A DNA stretch of 64,000 nucleotides from Ahaetulla prasina. Taxonomy: Eukaryota; Chordata; Lepidosauria; Squamata; Colubridae. The position numbers and the translations under genes are program-made. A model generated the notes under the pieces. The model made no database searches, was not told where the DNA came from, and was given only the letters and a program-made list of their open reading frames with translations. The first letter of the stretch is position 1. Every line of letters begins with the position of its first letter. The stretch lies in contig NC_080540.1 of assembly GCF_028640845.1 (NCBI RefSeq), positions 97,935,561-97,999,560 on the forward strand, in the 5' to 3' direction. Below, one piece after another: positions 1-11,003 of this stretch.

Positions 1-1576
1 GCACTAGCAAACACCCCACACCTTTTTATATGACACACATGTGTATCATAGTTTGTATTTTTAATGTATTACTACTGCTAACCTGCTCATAATTCCTTGT
101 TTAAAAATATAAATTTACTGTTACAAACATGTCCGGTATCCAAGAAATCTCTTGAGTTTTATGTCTTGCTTAATTCCCAAAAGAACCATATGGCAACATT
201 GCTCAACACAAGCATTGCTTTCTAATAATGAGCTTGAGTTTCTAATAAACTTGATGATGCCTAACTGATAAGTCAATTATCTTGCAGACTCGACAAGGAT
301 CTAAAGACAGATGTTTGAGTGTGTAAAAGTATGCCCTGTGATTGCAAACTATAGATATAGTTAAAGCTTTCGTTTTTATTGATGCTCTCAAATGGTAAAT
401 GCAACTCAGTCTACTGTTTGAAATTCATTTATTTCCACTTATCCTCGTGTTCTTGGAGCCAAAATGGATTTACTTAGTTGTCACCCTAATAATTGCTGCC
501 TTGATAAATATATGAATATGAATATAAACATTTGTTAAGCCTGATTAACATTCTCCTGAGACCAGAGAGGAAAATGTATCACATATTGCAGAATCTGGCA
601 GACCAGCAAAGAGAAATCCTTGAGAAAAGGATTAAAATGGATATTTCTATCTCTATATCATCTACATCTATGTCCATATAATATCGATATCATTTGCAAT
701 GAAATGTGGAGTTTCTACCTATTTGTAGCACAGATACACATTATTGTCATGGCAATAATGGCAAATATATATTTGTATCTAAACCTATATGTCTGTACGT
801 AAAAGACATGGTAGAATCACTACAGAATCTCCACATTTCTATAGAAATGAATCTGCAAAAGTTGTAACCAAACAATGACAGCTAATCTAGAGAAGGACTA
901 AATAGCCAAACAGATTGGAAGAGGTCAGTCTAATACTAATAGCAAAGAAAAGAAACTGTGCAAAGGAATATATTATCGTCGTCCCATCCCCCCACTACCA
1001 CCCGCTTGCTAGCTAGGAAAATAACACTTAGGATGATCCAATGCAGAGTCCTAAATGAAAAAAGAGATGGCAGATGTTCATGCTGGTTTTAGAAAAGGCT
1101 AAGAAATAAGAGATAATATTACCGATGCATGCTTGATAACTGAGAAATCCATGGAAAAAAGCAACTCCTTCCCTTTCTCTGCCAGCTCAAGGGTTGCTCC
1201 CCACTTGGGATAGAACCAGAAGTGGGTGTCACATACTGTAACAACCAGTTTGCCAGGCAACCGAAATGTGAGTGTGTGAGTCATATCTCCGCATGCATGC
1301 GGCGTCACAAAACACAGCAATTCACCCATGTGCACCATCCGTGTATGCATGTGGCATCACAAAACACGGCAATTAGCTCGTGTGCGCTGTCCATGCATCA
1401 AAAAAAATAGCGATATAGGACAGGATTACACTTGGGCGGGTGGGTGGGGCAGGCCCACCCACAGGTCGCAACTACTGATCTGCACGAACTGATCCGAACC
1501 GGCAGCAGCCCACTACTGGATAGACCCCTTTCGTTTTGCTGCAGCCAGTTCATTGGCTATGTTGCAGAGGAAGGAC
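1..1576. other. AT-rich intergenic sequence, no gene recognised
   Basis: No exon, RNA gene or clear mobile element is seen. The only local structure is an imperfect direct repeat of roughly 55 bases between about 1282 and 1400, where two blocks share the core GGCRTCACAAAACAC and an ATGCATG run. Around 1430-1520 the sequence turns GC-richer and ends in CCCACTACTG, which looks like a hAT-type terminus, but a matching start and target duplication could not be shown. Confidence 0.5.
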
Positions 1577-1845
1577 TAGCTGAGCTTTAGCTCTACTATT
1601 TTCACTTTGGCCACATCAGGCAAGAGAATTGGAATTCACTGGAGAAAGCAATTATGTTGGGAAGAGTTAGCGGTAAAAGGAAACCAGGCCATCCAAGAAC
1701 ACGGTGGCTGGATAGAATCAACGGTGACATCAGCCAGAGCATAGAGAAACTCAAAGAAGTAATGAAAGACTTGAGGAAGCTGTAGCCCATAGAGTAACCA
1801 AGGGTCAGACACGACTGAATGGAGAACATCATCATCACCTTTTAG
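1577..1845 (+). mobile_element. LINE 3'-end fragment, RTE/BovB-like
   Basis: Translation on the plus strand gives the pattern GHIRQ..NSLEKAIMLG, GKRKPGHPRTRWLDRI and a tail of the R-x-R-H-D type, which is the usual C-terminal end of RTE/BovB-type LINE reverse transcriptase proteins. Stops break the frame. Only the extreme 3' end is present, as expected for 5'-truncated insertions. The exact LINE family is an inference; another clade with a similar C-terminus is possible. Confidence 0.5.
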
Positions 1846-2792
1846 ATCAGTGATGGTGAACCTATGACAGGTATGCCACATGCCGTGACATTTTGGGTGA
1901 CAAGCTAGTATTCACCAATACCCGGTGGCTACTATTCTTGAAAGTAATCCCCTATTCTTGCTATTCTTGATATTCAGATGCTGTGAATTCCATGTAACTG
2001 TCTTGTGTGACCACTGGAGCCTTCGAAAATTGCACCAGAATGGGATGTGCTTTTGCATGGTTTTTTTGGAGTCTACAGAGGACGTGAAAGAGCATTCTCT
2101 GAAGCTGCTTCAAGAGCAAAGGCCTCGTGTGAAACTAAGGGAGGAGAGAGGGCCGCATTGTATAATCTGCAGGGGCCAGTCAACAGAAAGATAGGCATTG
2201 CCTGAAGGTAAGCAGCAGTTGGACGAGCCTGGGGATAACAGACACATTTGGACTGTATTTTTTTTAAAAAAATGAATGACTATGTAAATAATTGTTTCTC
2301 TTTTGCTTGGGGGAGGGGAGGGTGAAATGCCAGCAGAGCCAAGGGAGGCATTTTCTGAAGTTTTGACATGCTGAACCCCAAAGGTCACTGTTTTAGAACC
2401 TGACTGCTGCAGTAACATAACCCTCTATTACCTTGAAGGCAAAGTATTGCTGGTTTAGCCTATTTGTTTGCTTGTTGCAGTTGTTGTTGCTTTTTTTCCT
2501 AGGTATCTTCCCTTTCCATTTGTTTTAATACTTATTTTTCTAAAAGTACTCTTCAAGCATTATCACCAGTTTTCAGACGCCCTTAAGTAGAAGATTGCCT
2601 CCTTCAGCTTTGATATAGTGTCAAGCTCAGGAGTCCTATTGAAATGAATATATGTTTATTGTATGCTAATGCTCTCTAGAAGAATCTGAACTACTAACAG
2701 TCAGAGCAAATACATGGTAGATAAGAGTCAATGGAATTCAAGGTGGCTGGACTAAGATCTCTTGTAGGCATGAAGGGACTCAGGACTGATGA
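1846..2792. other. Unassigned intergenic sequence
   Basis: The start (about 1854, CAGTGATGGTGAACC) resembles the terminus of a hAT-type element found in many vertebrates, but no matching second end was found. The rest shows short T-runs and no coding region that can be supported. Confidence 0.35.
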
Positions 2793-2797
2793 TACAT

Positions 2798-2840
<43 letters not shown>

Positions 2841-4252
2841 TTCATATTTTTATACCGCCCTTCTCCGAAGACACAGGGCGGTGTACAGCCAATAAAACAA
2901 CAAGAATCCCAAAAATTTAAAATACACTATCAAATTTAAAAAACTAATTCAATCGCTGTAACTTAAAATATTAGCTAAAATTTATCAAAACTAAAACCTA
3001 GGTAAAACCCTATAAAAACCCACTAAAATCCCCATACTAAAATCAATCAGGCCAGCCCCGCTTGGTGAAAAGAGGAAGTCTTGAGCTCGTGCTTAAAGGT
3101 CCGGAGATCAGGGAGGAGACGGAGTCCCACCGGCAGCTCATTCCATAAAGCCGGGGCCCCCACAGAGAACGCCCTTCCCCTGGGGGCCGCCAGCCGACAT
3201 TGACTAGCTGACGGCACCCTAAGAAGACCCTCCCTGTGGGCATGCACTGGACGTATCAGACAATGGGAGGTAACTGTCGGCAGCAGGCGGTCCCGTAAAT
3301 ATCCCGGTCCAATGCCATGGAGCGCTTTAAAGGTGAAGCGCACCCGGAAGACCACCGGCAACTAATGCAGCCTGTGCAGGAGAGGTGTTACATGGGAGCT
3401 ACGAGGAGCTCCCTCAATCCCCCGCACGGCTGCATTCTGCACCAGTTGGAGCCTCCGGGTGCTCCTCAAGGAGAGCCCCATGTAGAGAGCATTGCAGTAA
3501 TCCAGACGGGAAGTGACGAGGGCATGAATGACCGTGCATAATGCGTCCCGGTCCAGGAAAGGGCGCAATTGGCGAATCAGGCGAACCTGATGAAAAGCTC
3601 CCCTGGCGACGGCTGTCAAATGGTCTTCTAAAGACAGCCGTGCATCCAGGAGAACGCCTAAATTGCGCACCGATTCCCTGGGGGCTAACGATTCGCCCCC
3701 CCACAGTCAGCGATGGAGTAAGCTGACTGTGCCGGGATGCCGGCATCCACAGCCACTCCGTCTTGGATGGGTTGAGTCGGAGCCTGTTCGTCCCCATCCA
3801 GACCCGAACGGCCTCAAGACACTGAGTCATCACATCGACGGCTTCGTTGGGGTGGTTCGGGCTGGAGATGTACAATTGAGTGTTGTCAGCATACAGCTGA
3901 CAGCTCACCCCGAAACCACGGATGATCTCTCCCAGCGGCTTCATATAGATGTTGAACAAGAGGGGCGCGAGAATCGACCCCTACGGCACCCCACAAGTGA
4001 GTTGCCTAGGGGTCGATCTCTGCCCCCCTGTCAACACCATCTGCAAGCGGTCGGAGAGGTAGGAGGAGAACCACTGTGAAACGGTGCCTCCCACCCCCAA
4101 GCCCTCCAACCGCCGCAGCAGGATACCATGGTCGATGGTATCGAACGCCGCTGATAGATCTAACAGGACAAGAACAGAGGAACAATCTCTGTCCCATGCC
4201 CTCCAGAGATCATCAACCAACGCGACCAAAGCCGTCTCTGTGCTGTACCCAG
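2793..4252 (-). mobile_element. CR1/L2-group LINE, 5'-truncated and frame-broken
   Basis: The minus strand encodes reverse-transcriptase blocks: an STETALVALVDDLW segment, a DLSAAFDTIDH core near 4160, a YAD-type segment near 3890 with N in place of the last D (YADN), and the C-terminal LNPSKTEWLWM and LDYCNALYMGL blocks. The frames change several times, so this is a dead copy. The 3' end is marked by the GGGCGGTA hairpin region near 2870 and a (TTTA)n run at 2797-2841, read on the plus strand. The loss of the usual YADD aspartate is consistent with decay. Family assignment rests on the RT motifs and on similarity to the copies at 29645, 32815, 37020 and 52040. Confidence 0.85.
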
Positions 4253-4461
4253 ACCTTTCCCTCAGGCTCAGCCTGGTCATCCCCTACACATCGCTCAAAT
4301 AACTGATGGGCAGTTTGGGAGCTGGGGTGAATAGTAAGTACCAATCTGCCCATCTGTTCCAGATGGGCACATTGTTTAAGTCCCTTCTACCTAGAAAAGT
4401 TAGACCAAGCACTGATATTCGTTTGGAATATTTGTGTGGGGAGGAATTTGCAGCCTGATAA

Positions 4462-4690
4462 ATAACAATAGCATTTAGATTTATATACCACTCCATAGTG
4501 CTTTACAGCACTCTCTAGCGATTTACAGAGTCAGCATATTGTCCCCAACAATCTAGATCTTCATTTTACCAATCTCTGAAGGATGGAAGGCTGAGTCAAC
4601 CTTGAGCTGGTCAGGATCAAACTCTCGGCAGTTGACATAGTTAGCCTGCAGTATGGTATTCTAATCACTTCACCACCACTCCATAGGTCT
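4462..4690 (-). mobile_element. tRNA-derived SINE, minus strand
   Basis: This block matches the copies at 7952-8205 and 8330-8510: a tail with AATAGCA, a CAGTGCTTTACAG core, a GGATGGAAGGCTGAGTCAACCTTGAG block and, at the right side, the remains of a tRNA-like head read on the minus strand. The shared layout of three diverged copies within 4 kb shows a dispersed family. I infer a squamate tRNA-type SINE; the family name is not certain. Confidence 0.75.
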
Positions 4691-5632
4691 GACCTTCATA
4701 GGTTTTCAAAGATTCTAGTTCTCCAACCATCTTTACTAGTTTCCATAGTAGCCTAGGATCCAATTCATCTGGCCCTGAAAACTAGCCTTCATTTAAATTA
4801 GCTAGGAATTCTTTTACCCTCTTCTTTCTATTCTGACAGCAGTTCCTTTCCTCCATTAGGGGTGTAACAATTGCCAACTAGGTTCATCTCTCTTCTGAGT
4901 CAAGATAGATGTAAAATAGAATATAAAATGGACTGTCTTCTTGCCATCATTTGTTATGAAATTACTTCTTCCAACCTCTTGGAAGATATCAACCCTTTTC
5001 TTTCTTATGCACCTAAAAAGCCCATTTTGTTATTAGAGGCATGTCTCATTCAGTAATTCAGACTTTCTGTCAGAATCCTGATAGTTTCTGGCAACTGCCT
5101 ATGATCTTTCTTTAATTATATACCCCTCTTTCCATGACTGGTTCTATCTTAGAACAGCAGGTACTATTTGTTCACGCTTACAGAAGCAGTGATAATAGCA
5201 TAGTTATATTTAAGCTTACATAATTATGTTCATCATAATTTGATAACAAAATTCTGCTCCATAGACTTTTCATCCACCATATACCAACATGTTCCCCAAC
5301 TGCTTAGAACAAATAATGACATCTGGCAGGTCAATTTTTTAGAATTTGTTTTCTTGTTGGTTGATGGTGTATTACATTTTCCACAGCGAAGGAAACTAAA
5401 TACTGCAATCTTAATTTAATTTGCCACTTGCAATGTAGACAAAGCCATTTGATTGAACACTATGCATTTGCGAATCCTCCAGAGAAGTAGAAACCAATAG
5501 GCAAATATAGAAAACTGAGGGAGATGGGCAGTTTAGATATAGGAAATATAAATAATTTATAAATTACATAAATATAATTTATTTATATTTATATATTGCC
5601 TATATATAAGTATAGACAACAGGAAATATAAA
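4691..5632. other. AT-rich intergenic sequence
   Basis: Nothing recognisable as a gene, RNA or mobile element was seen here. Confidence 0.5.
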
Positions 5633-5640
5633 TAAATTAA

Positions 5641-5671
<31 letters not shown>

Positions 5672-5676
5672 ATACA

Positions 5677-5706
<30 letters not shown>
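5633..5706. repeat. Compound microsatellite (AAAT)n(ACAT)n
   Basis: About ten AAAT-type units run directly into about eight ACAT-type units. The junction of two related tetramers suggests one array grew from a mutated unit of the other. Confidence 0.95.
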
Positions 5707-5708
<2 letters not shown>

Positions 5709-6145
5709 AAAATCCATTTCAGCATATATATATTTTTGCCCTGATTTGTATGATGTAGGCTTATTTTTCTGAATTTATATGACCCAGCCAAGATTCTATC
5801 TGCCAAACTGAGCTCTCTGGATGGCTTAATATTAGAAGTACACAACCATTAAATGACGGTTTGTTTTCCGGCATTAGATTCTAAACATTAAATTTGATCA
5901 AATACAGATTTTATTCCAAACTGAGGGCTTTTCCACTTCCAAACAGACTGAGATTCCCAATAAATTGTATGCCTTTATATCAGCAAACTAGTTTCTTAGC
6001 AAAACTTGTTTGCATCTATGGAATACAATCAAGATTTGGGTCTGTTATTATACTTTATTGGCAATAAATACTTAGCAAAACAAGATCTTAACAAAAGAGT
6101 GCTCAATACCTTCCATTTTTCCTTCAGTATTTTTTTAAAAGGCCA

Positions 6146-6412
6146 GATCCTGAAGATGAAACTGAAATACTTTGGCCACCTAATGAGAAGGAAGGACTCA
6201 CTGGAGAAAAGCCTAATACTGGGAACAATTGAGGGCAAAAGAAGAAGGGGATGACAGAGTACGAGGTGGCTGGATGGAATCACTGAAGCAGTCAGCATGA
6301 GTTTAAATGGACTCCAGAGGATGGTAGAGGACAGGAAGGCCTGGAGGAATGTTGTCCATGAGGTTGCAATGGGTTGAACATGACTTAGCAACTAACAACA
6401 CCAACAAAATTT
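6146..6412 (+). mobile_element. BovB (RTE) LINE 3' end
   Basis: The plus strand reads KYFGHLMRRKDSLEKS, then GKRRRG, TRWLDGITEAVSMSL and a block around MVEDRKAWRNVVHEVA. This is the well-known C-terminus of the BovB reverse transcriptase, followed by the short tail ACTTAGCAACTAACAACACC. One or two frame changes interrupt it. BovB is abundant in squamates, which supports the taxonomic reading of the window. Confidence 0.85.
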
Positions 6413-6514
6413 TTACAAGCCTTTGTTTGAGTTACTACATATGAAGTATATATGCAGTATTAACCAACGTTAGTCCAATCAGTTCTTAATGTAAACACTA
6501 TACCTGTATTTCAA

Positions 6515-6912
6515 GGACCAGGTAATAGAAGCAGGGATACTTGGGAATCAAACAATAGATTCAAACTTAATGTCAACCGTTTCAAACTTGATTGCAGAAA
6601 ATATGACTTCTGTAACAGAGTTGTTAACGCTTGGAACTCACTACCTGACTCCATAGTCTCTACTCAAAACCTCAAAATCTTCAACCAAAAACTGTCTACT
6701 ATTGACCTCACCCCATTCCTAAGAGGACTATAAGGGGCGTGCATAAGAGCACAAAAGTTTCTACCGTTCCTGTCCTATTGTTCTCTTCATTATAGTATTA
6801 TATGCATACTTTTACTTATACTTTTACTTATATATACCTTTTCTCTCATGACGGGTTATTGTTTATGTTGATGATTGTATATACTGTTGTGATAAAATTT
6901 TTAAAAAAATCA
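6515..6912 (+). mobile_element. CR1-like LINE 3'-end fragment
   Basis: The plus strand encodes RFKLNVNRFKLDCRKYDF followed by CNRVVNAWNSLPDSIV and a lysine-rich end with a stop near 6733. This is the common C-terminal pattern (RVV..WN.LP..VV) of Jockey/CR1-superfamily LINE proteins. The remaining 180 bases are AT-rich 3' UTR. The exact clade is an inference. Confidence 0.6.
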
Positions 6913-7485
6913 TTCATTCTCCTTTCTGTAAAAAAGATCTGATCCTCACATTCAGTTATTTGCATGTACAGTCATTCACATATACAGTTATTTTATAATG
7001 TGCTATTTATGATGCATATATACCAAAATATGCATACAATTCAAATTGTAAGGAGAAAAATATGCAGACTTTTATACCCTGCAAGAAAATATCTAAAGTG
7101 CTTCATGCTATTCTGTGTACTTTGTTTTAAAAAGATTGCGGATAAACTGGAGTGGGTTCAAAAGTCATAAGGGGGAATCAGGGAACTGGAAATTGATTTT
7201 CACAAAGATTGATGCAAGAATAAATTTGTTTAGTTTTGAGAAAGAATAACTGAAGGGGTTTGCATAGTTCTGAAACTTTGTCATACAGAAGGCCACGGAC
7301 ACAATGCAGATTGCGGAATGTCGGTCTTAAAGTACAAGAGAAAAGATTCCAGTTGAAATGCTGGGGAGCAATTTAGTAGGAGAACCGTTTACCTACTAAA
7401 TTGGGAGAGAGGGGCTATGCTCCTTTTATTCAATCATTCAGACAAAAGATGGAAAGTCATCAGTTGGAGCTCCTTTAAATTGGAT
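6913..7485. other. Unassigned intergenic sequence
   Basis: No gene or clear element is seen. A short palindromic stretch near 7380-7405 (TAGTAGGAGAACCG / TTTACCTACTAA) is the only visible structure. Confidence 0.4.
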
Positions 7486-7850
7486 TAGATCTGATGATCT
7501 AGACACCGAGTGCGCAAACTGTGCGCACACATGCCCATACTGAAAGGGGTGTGTGCGCGTGTGAATGCGCAGATGTGTGGACATGCATGCGTACATGCAC
7601 GGATGTGTACAGACAAGTGTGCATAGATGCACAGACATGCATGAGCACATGTGCGGACATGCGCGCATGCGCAGCAGAGACCCGAAGACCAGCTGGCCGG
7701 TGGGAGGTAGGGCATCCCAACACCAGCAGCACAGCAAGAGGTAAGATCTTTTTCTTTCATGAGCTTCTGTTTTGTCGTTTGCAGGGAAACAGAAGCTCAC
7801 AAAAGAAACGCCATGGAGATCTGACCGGAGGTGACGGCATGCAGGTCAGC
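7486..7850. repeat. TGTGCG/ATGCAC-rich alternating purine-pyrimidine block
   Basis: From about 7510 to 7672 the sequence is a degenerate run of TG, CG and CA steps with many ATGCGC, ACATGC and GTGTGC words, a composition that favours left-handed DNA. The flank to about 7850 is GC-richer than its surroundings. Apparent open frames on both strands here are low-complexity by-products and are not called as genes. The block may belong to a larger old mobile element, but no ends were found. Confidence 0.6.
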
Positions 7851-7951
7851 AGAGAGGGCTCTAAGCTGCACTATAAATTCCATCTCTTATCTACTTGCAT
7901 ACATAATATGAAAGAGTGGAGGTTGCTTTGTCATGTCATTAGACAGGTTTT

Positions 7952-8205
7952 GTAATAGCAATAGCAATAGCACTTAGACTTATATACTGCTTCACAGTGC
8001 TTTACAGTCCTCTCTAAGTGGTTTACAGAGTCAGCATATTTCCTCCAATAATTTGGGTCCTCATTTTACCGACCTCAGAAGGATGGAAGGCTGAGTCAAC
8101 CTTGAGCCTGGTGAGATTCGATCTGCCAAATGGCAGGCAGCCAGCAGTCAGCAGAAGTAGCCTGCAGTATTACACCCTAGCCACTGTGCTATCACAGCTC
8201 ATCCT
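7952..8205 (-). mobile_element. tRNA-derived SINE, minus strand
   Basis: Same family as the copy at 4462-4690 and the most complete of the three. It begins with an AATAGC microsatellite tail, continues with the CAGTGCTTTACAG and GGAAGGCTGAGTCAACC blocks, and on the minus strand ends in a tRNA-like head with an AGCACAGTGGCTAG-type box A. Read as a retroposed, Pol III-type non-coding element. Confidence 0.8.
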
Positions 8206-8239
8206 GGTATCATCCTGGCTACTTGTAGATACCTCTCCT

Positions 8240-8329
8240 TTTTTTTTTTTTTATTTGCATTTATATCCCGCCCTTCTCCAAAGACTCAAGGCGGCTTACA
8301 CTATGTTAGCAATAGTCTTCATCCTATTT
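8240..8329 (-). mobile_element. Short CR1/L2-type 3' tail fragment
   Basis: A T-run is followed by TATATCCCGCCCTTCTCC and AAGGCGGCTTACA, the same terminal region that closes the LINE copies at 2793, 29645 and 52040. Only about 90 bases are present between two SINE copies, so this may be the LINE-derived tail of a chimeric SINE. Confidence 0.55.
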
Positions 8330-8510
8330 GTATATTTATATACAAAGTCAATTTATTGCCCCCAACAATCTGGGTCCTCATTTTACCTACCTTATAAAGG
8401 CTGGAAGGCTGAGTCAACCTTGGGCCTGGTGGAACTAGAACCTGCAGTAATTGCAGGAAGCTGTGTTAATAACAGACTGTCTTAGCAGTCTGAGCCACAG
8501 AGGCCCAATA
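8330..8510 (-). mobile_element. tRNA-derived SINE, partial
   Basis: Third local copy of the family seen at 4462 and 7952, recognised by the CCCCCAACAATCTGGGTCC and GGAAGGCTGAGTCAACC blocks. The AATAGC tail side is missing or replaced by the preceding LINE-like tail. Confidence 0.65.
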
Positions 8511-10194
8511 AACATCTTAAACATCTCCCAATAAAGCTGCTTAAACATCTCCTTCCAATTTTATGATTCTGTAATTCCATGATATATTCAAAATGATACA
8601 TTTAAATAAAAAATAGTTTGCATATATGAAGCGCAGATACATATATGAATACATGCAAAATGGTTATTCTCTTGGACTACATAACAGAAAAGATTTAAAT
8701 GTTGCAACTTTGAAAGCCAAATCTATACTTAACAAGTTAGTCCTTCAGTTGGAGAAAAATAAAGATAAAATGGAAACTGTGACATTTGCAGAAAATATGT
8801 AAGAAATGGCTGATGAAAAGAATAGTTCTGAAAGATGCTTTAACATTTTTTTTCTTCTTTGTTGCATATATATGGAAAATTTTAATGATGGGTTTTCAAT
8901 TCCAGATGGATTTCCCCAAGTTATTGAAACCTGTTTTATCACCTGTATTAAAAACAGTATCATCCAAACAAGTGTTAACACATGAGAAAGAAAATACTTG
9001 TATCAAAGCACTTGTTAGGTCCAAACCTTTTATAATTAAATTGCTTCTTGTTAATTAGATTTTTGTTCTATAAATTGCTCATTTCAGCATTGCATTAATT
9101 CATATCTTTCAGAGAAATAGAAATATACCTGTTTAAAAACACATGCACATTCAGATTAAGTAAGTGCTGGCTTAAATTGCCACTTTGCAAAGCTAATTAA
9201 AAAAAGAACATTGCAAATGAAAATGGTTGATGAATTTCTCATTTATTTTGTTTCTTCAAGCGGCTGTCTGTTGAACAAGACATATATCTAACAACAGGTA
9301 AAAAGTACAATCTGTCCTGCGATTCATTTCAAAACTGTCCATTCAGGAGAAATTCCACTAAAAGCTGCCTTGTTGTAAAAGACCCTCTATTTTGCATAAA
9401 TCAGTTTTATTAGCACAAGGCTATTGTATCTGATGCTCATATATTTCCTGTTATCAATATATCCTGTCCCTCTGAAAAAGGTGGGCTATTTTGAATTTTG
9501 CATTAAGGAAACCCAGACCTGAGAAAATCTGCACGATAGGGAAAATAAACTTTTTTTATAAAAAAAAAGATTTAATCTCTATTAATTCTAGAAACGGAGC
9601 CATAAAAGAAAATTTCAGATCCCCCTTTTCCTGCTTTATAATCATTTTCACCAATGAACGAACAGTCCAGTGGTTGACATCCTCCTTGTTTAGAGCAAGT
9701 TTTTTTTTTAATTTTCCCTGATAAAGTGATGACTGCCTCCTATAAAAACAATGCAGAAGTCGAAGATTTTGAGTAGTCTTTACTCTATTTAAAAATAAAG
9801 GGAAGACTCAAGGACAGGAGGTTGTAATATTTCAAGTTTTTAAAACATTATCTGGTCAAGTCAATACACATGCAGCTAAAGCTACATGGTAGAAAAAGTA
9901 GAACAATGGATAAGAAACTGTGAGGTTCTCCAGTTATGCCCAGTGATGGTGAAATATCCTTAGATAACAATCCAGCATTTATTATCTGGTCTCTTATTAA
10001 ACTGGATTTATTCTTTAAGTAAAGCATCAAGAAAAAGGAAGAGATAGAAGCTGAATGTGGAAGCAGTGCATTCTATAAAGGATTAGAGGAATATCTGGTT
10101 TATGCACAATGTTAAATGATATCTTTTCTCTTCTTTGTTTTCCTTCTGGGTGTGGCCTTTCTGCTGAGTCAACTTGAGACATATCAGCTGGGAC
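8511..10194. other. AT-rich intergenic sequence
   Basis: No supported gene or element. Several poly-T and poly-A runs (near 8848, 9553, 9700) are the only structure. Confidence 0.5.
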
Positions 10195-10202
10195 ATTAGT
10201 GT

Positions 10203-10995
10203 CAGAGGTGGGTTTCAGCAGGTTCTGACCAGTTCTGGAGAACCGGTAGCAGAAATTTTGAGTAGTTCACAGAATCAGTAGTAAAAATTCTGACTGGCTC
10301 TGCCCCCATCTATTCTCTGCCTCCCAAGTCCCAGCTGATTGGGAGGAAATGGGGATCTCGGCTAGCTCAGCCACAGTTGTGTCAGATGCTGTGAGAAGAA
10401 ACAAGCCAACTTGGTTTTCTTTCCAATAGTGACTTTGTTTATTGAGTCTGCTACAAACTGGGTCTCAGTAAAAGTCGAGGTCTCTCTGTTCAAAGTCAGT
10501 GCTGAGAGCTTTTGCCTCTCAGCCCCTTTTTTAAACATCCCGCACTGCTCATGCCCCACGCCATGGCTGAACTGCTCCGTTGATTGGACGCCCGGCTGCT
10601 CTCTCCCTCCCCGTCTGACAGCCCCAGCTGCCATGTCATCTGCCAAATGCCGGAACTAAAGCAGCTCTTCGTAACGCCTCATCTCCCTCTACCCCGGCCG
10701 CCAGTGTGCTGATTCCCTTCCCATGCTTCCCAAACGCAGATCCCTGCACCCCTCAAACAGGTCCCCGATACGTCATCCCTTTGGATCTTTGATTAGGGGC
10801 TGCTCCCATGATCCGGATCCCTTAGCGTCATGTGTCGAGCCGGAGCTGGGCTCGACAGGGGATTTTTGCAGTAACCTTCCTCTGGAGCGGGGAGGGAATG
10901 GGAATTTTACAGTATCCTTCTCCTGCCATGCCCATCAAGCCATGCCATGCCACACCCATCAAACCAGTAGTAAAAAAATTTGAAACCCACCACTG
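10203..10995. mobile_element. Non-autonomous hAT-type element with 8-bp target duplication
   Basis: The left end CAGAGGTGGGTTTCA and the right end TGAAACCCACCACTG are imperfect inverted repeats. They are flanked by ATTAGTGT (10195-10202) and ATTAGTTT (10996-11003), an 8-bp target duplication with one mismatch, the size typical of hAT elements. No transposase is encoded. Much of the interior is GC-rich and unlike the ends, and probably contains a nested insertion (see 10380-10860). Confidence 0.8.
10380..10860 (-). mobile_element. Possible solo LTR inside the hAT element
   Basis: On the minus strand the block starts TGTCGAGCC and ends CTGACA, so the terminal bases are TG...CA. It carries an AATAAA signal on the minus strand (TTTATT at 10437-10442 on the plus strand). 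No clean target duplication was found, so the limits and the LTR call are tentative. A polypurine or coding remnant is absent. Confidence 0.4.
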
Positions 10996-11003
10996 ATTAG
11001 TTT

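Noticed and set aside
5633..5706. Regular tetranucleotide arrays as a CRISPR-like array
   Set aside because: Simple tandem units without spacers in a vertebrate sequence; microsatellite.
7438..7955. Several overlapping open frames on both strands
   Set aside because: They result from the TGTGCG/ATGCAC repeat composition and show Cys/His/Met-rich repeats typical of such DNA.
4462..8510. SINE heads as functional tRNA genes
   Set aside because: They lack a complete cloverleaf and are followed by SINE bodies; no intact tRNA gene was seen in the window.
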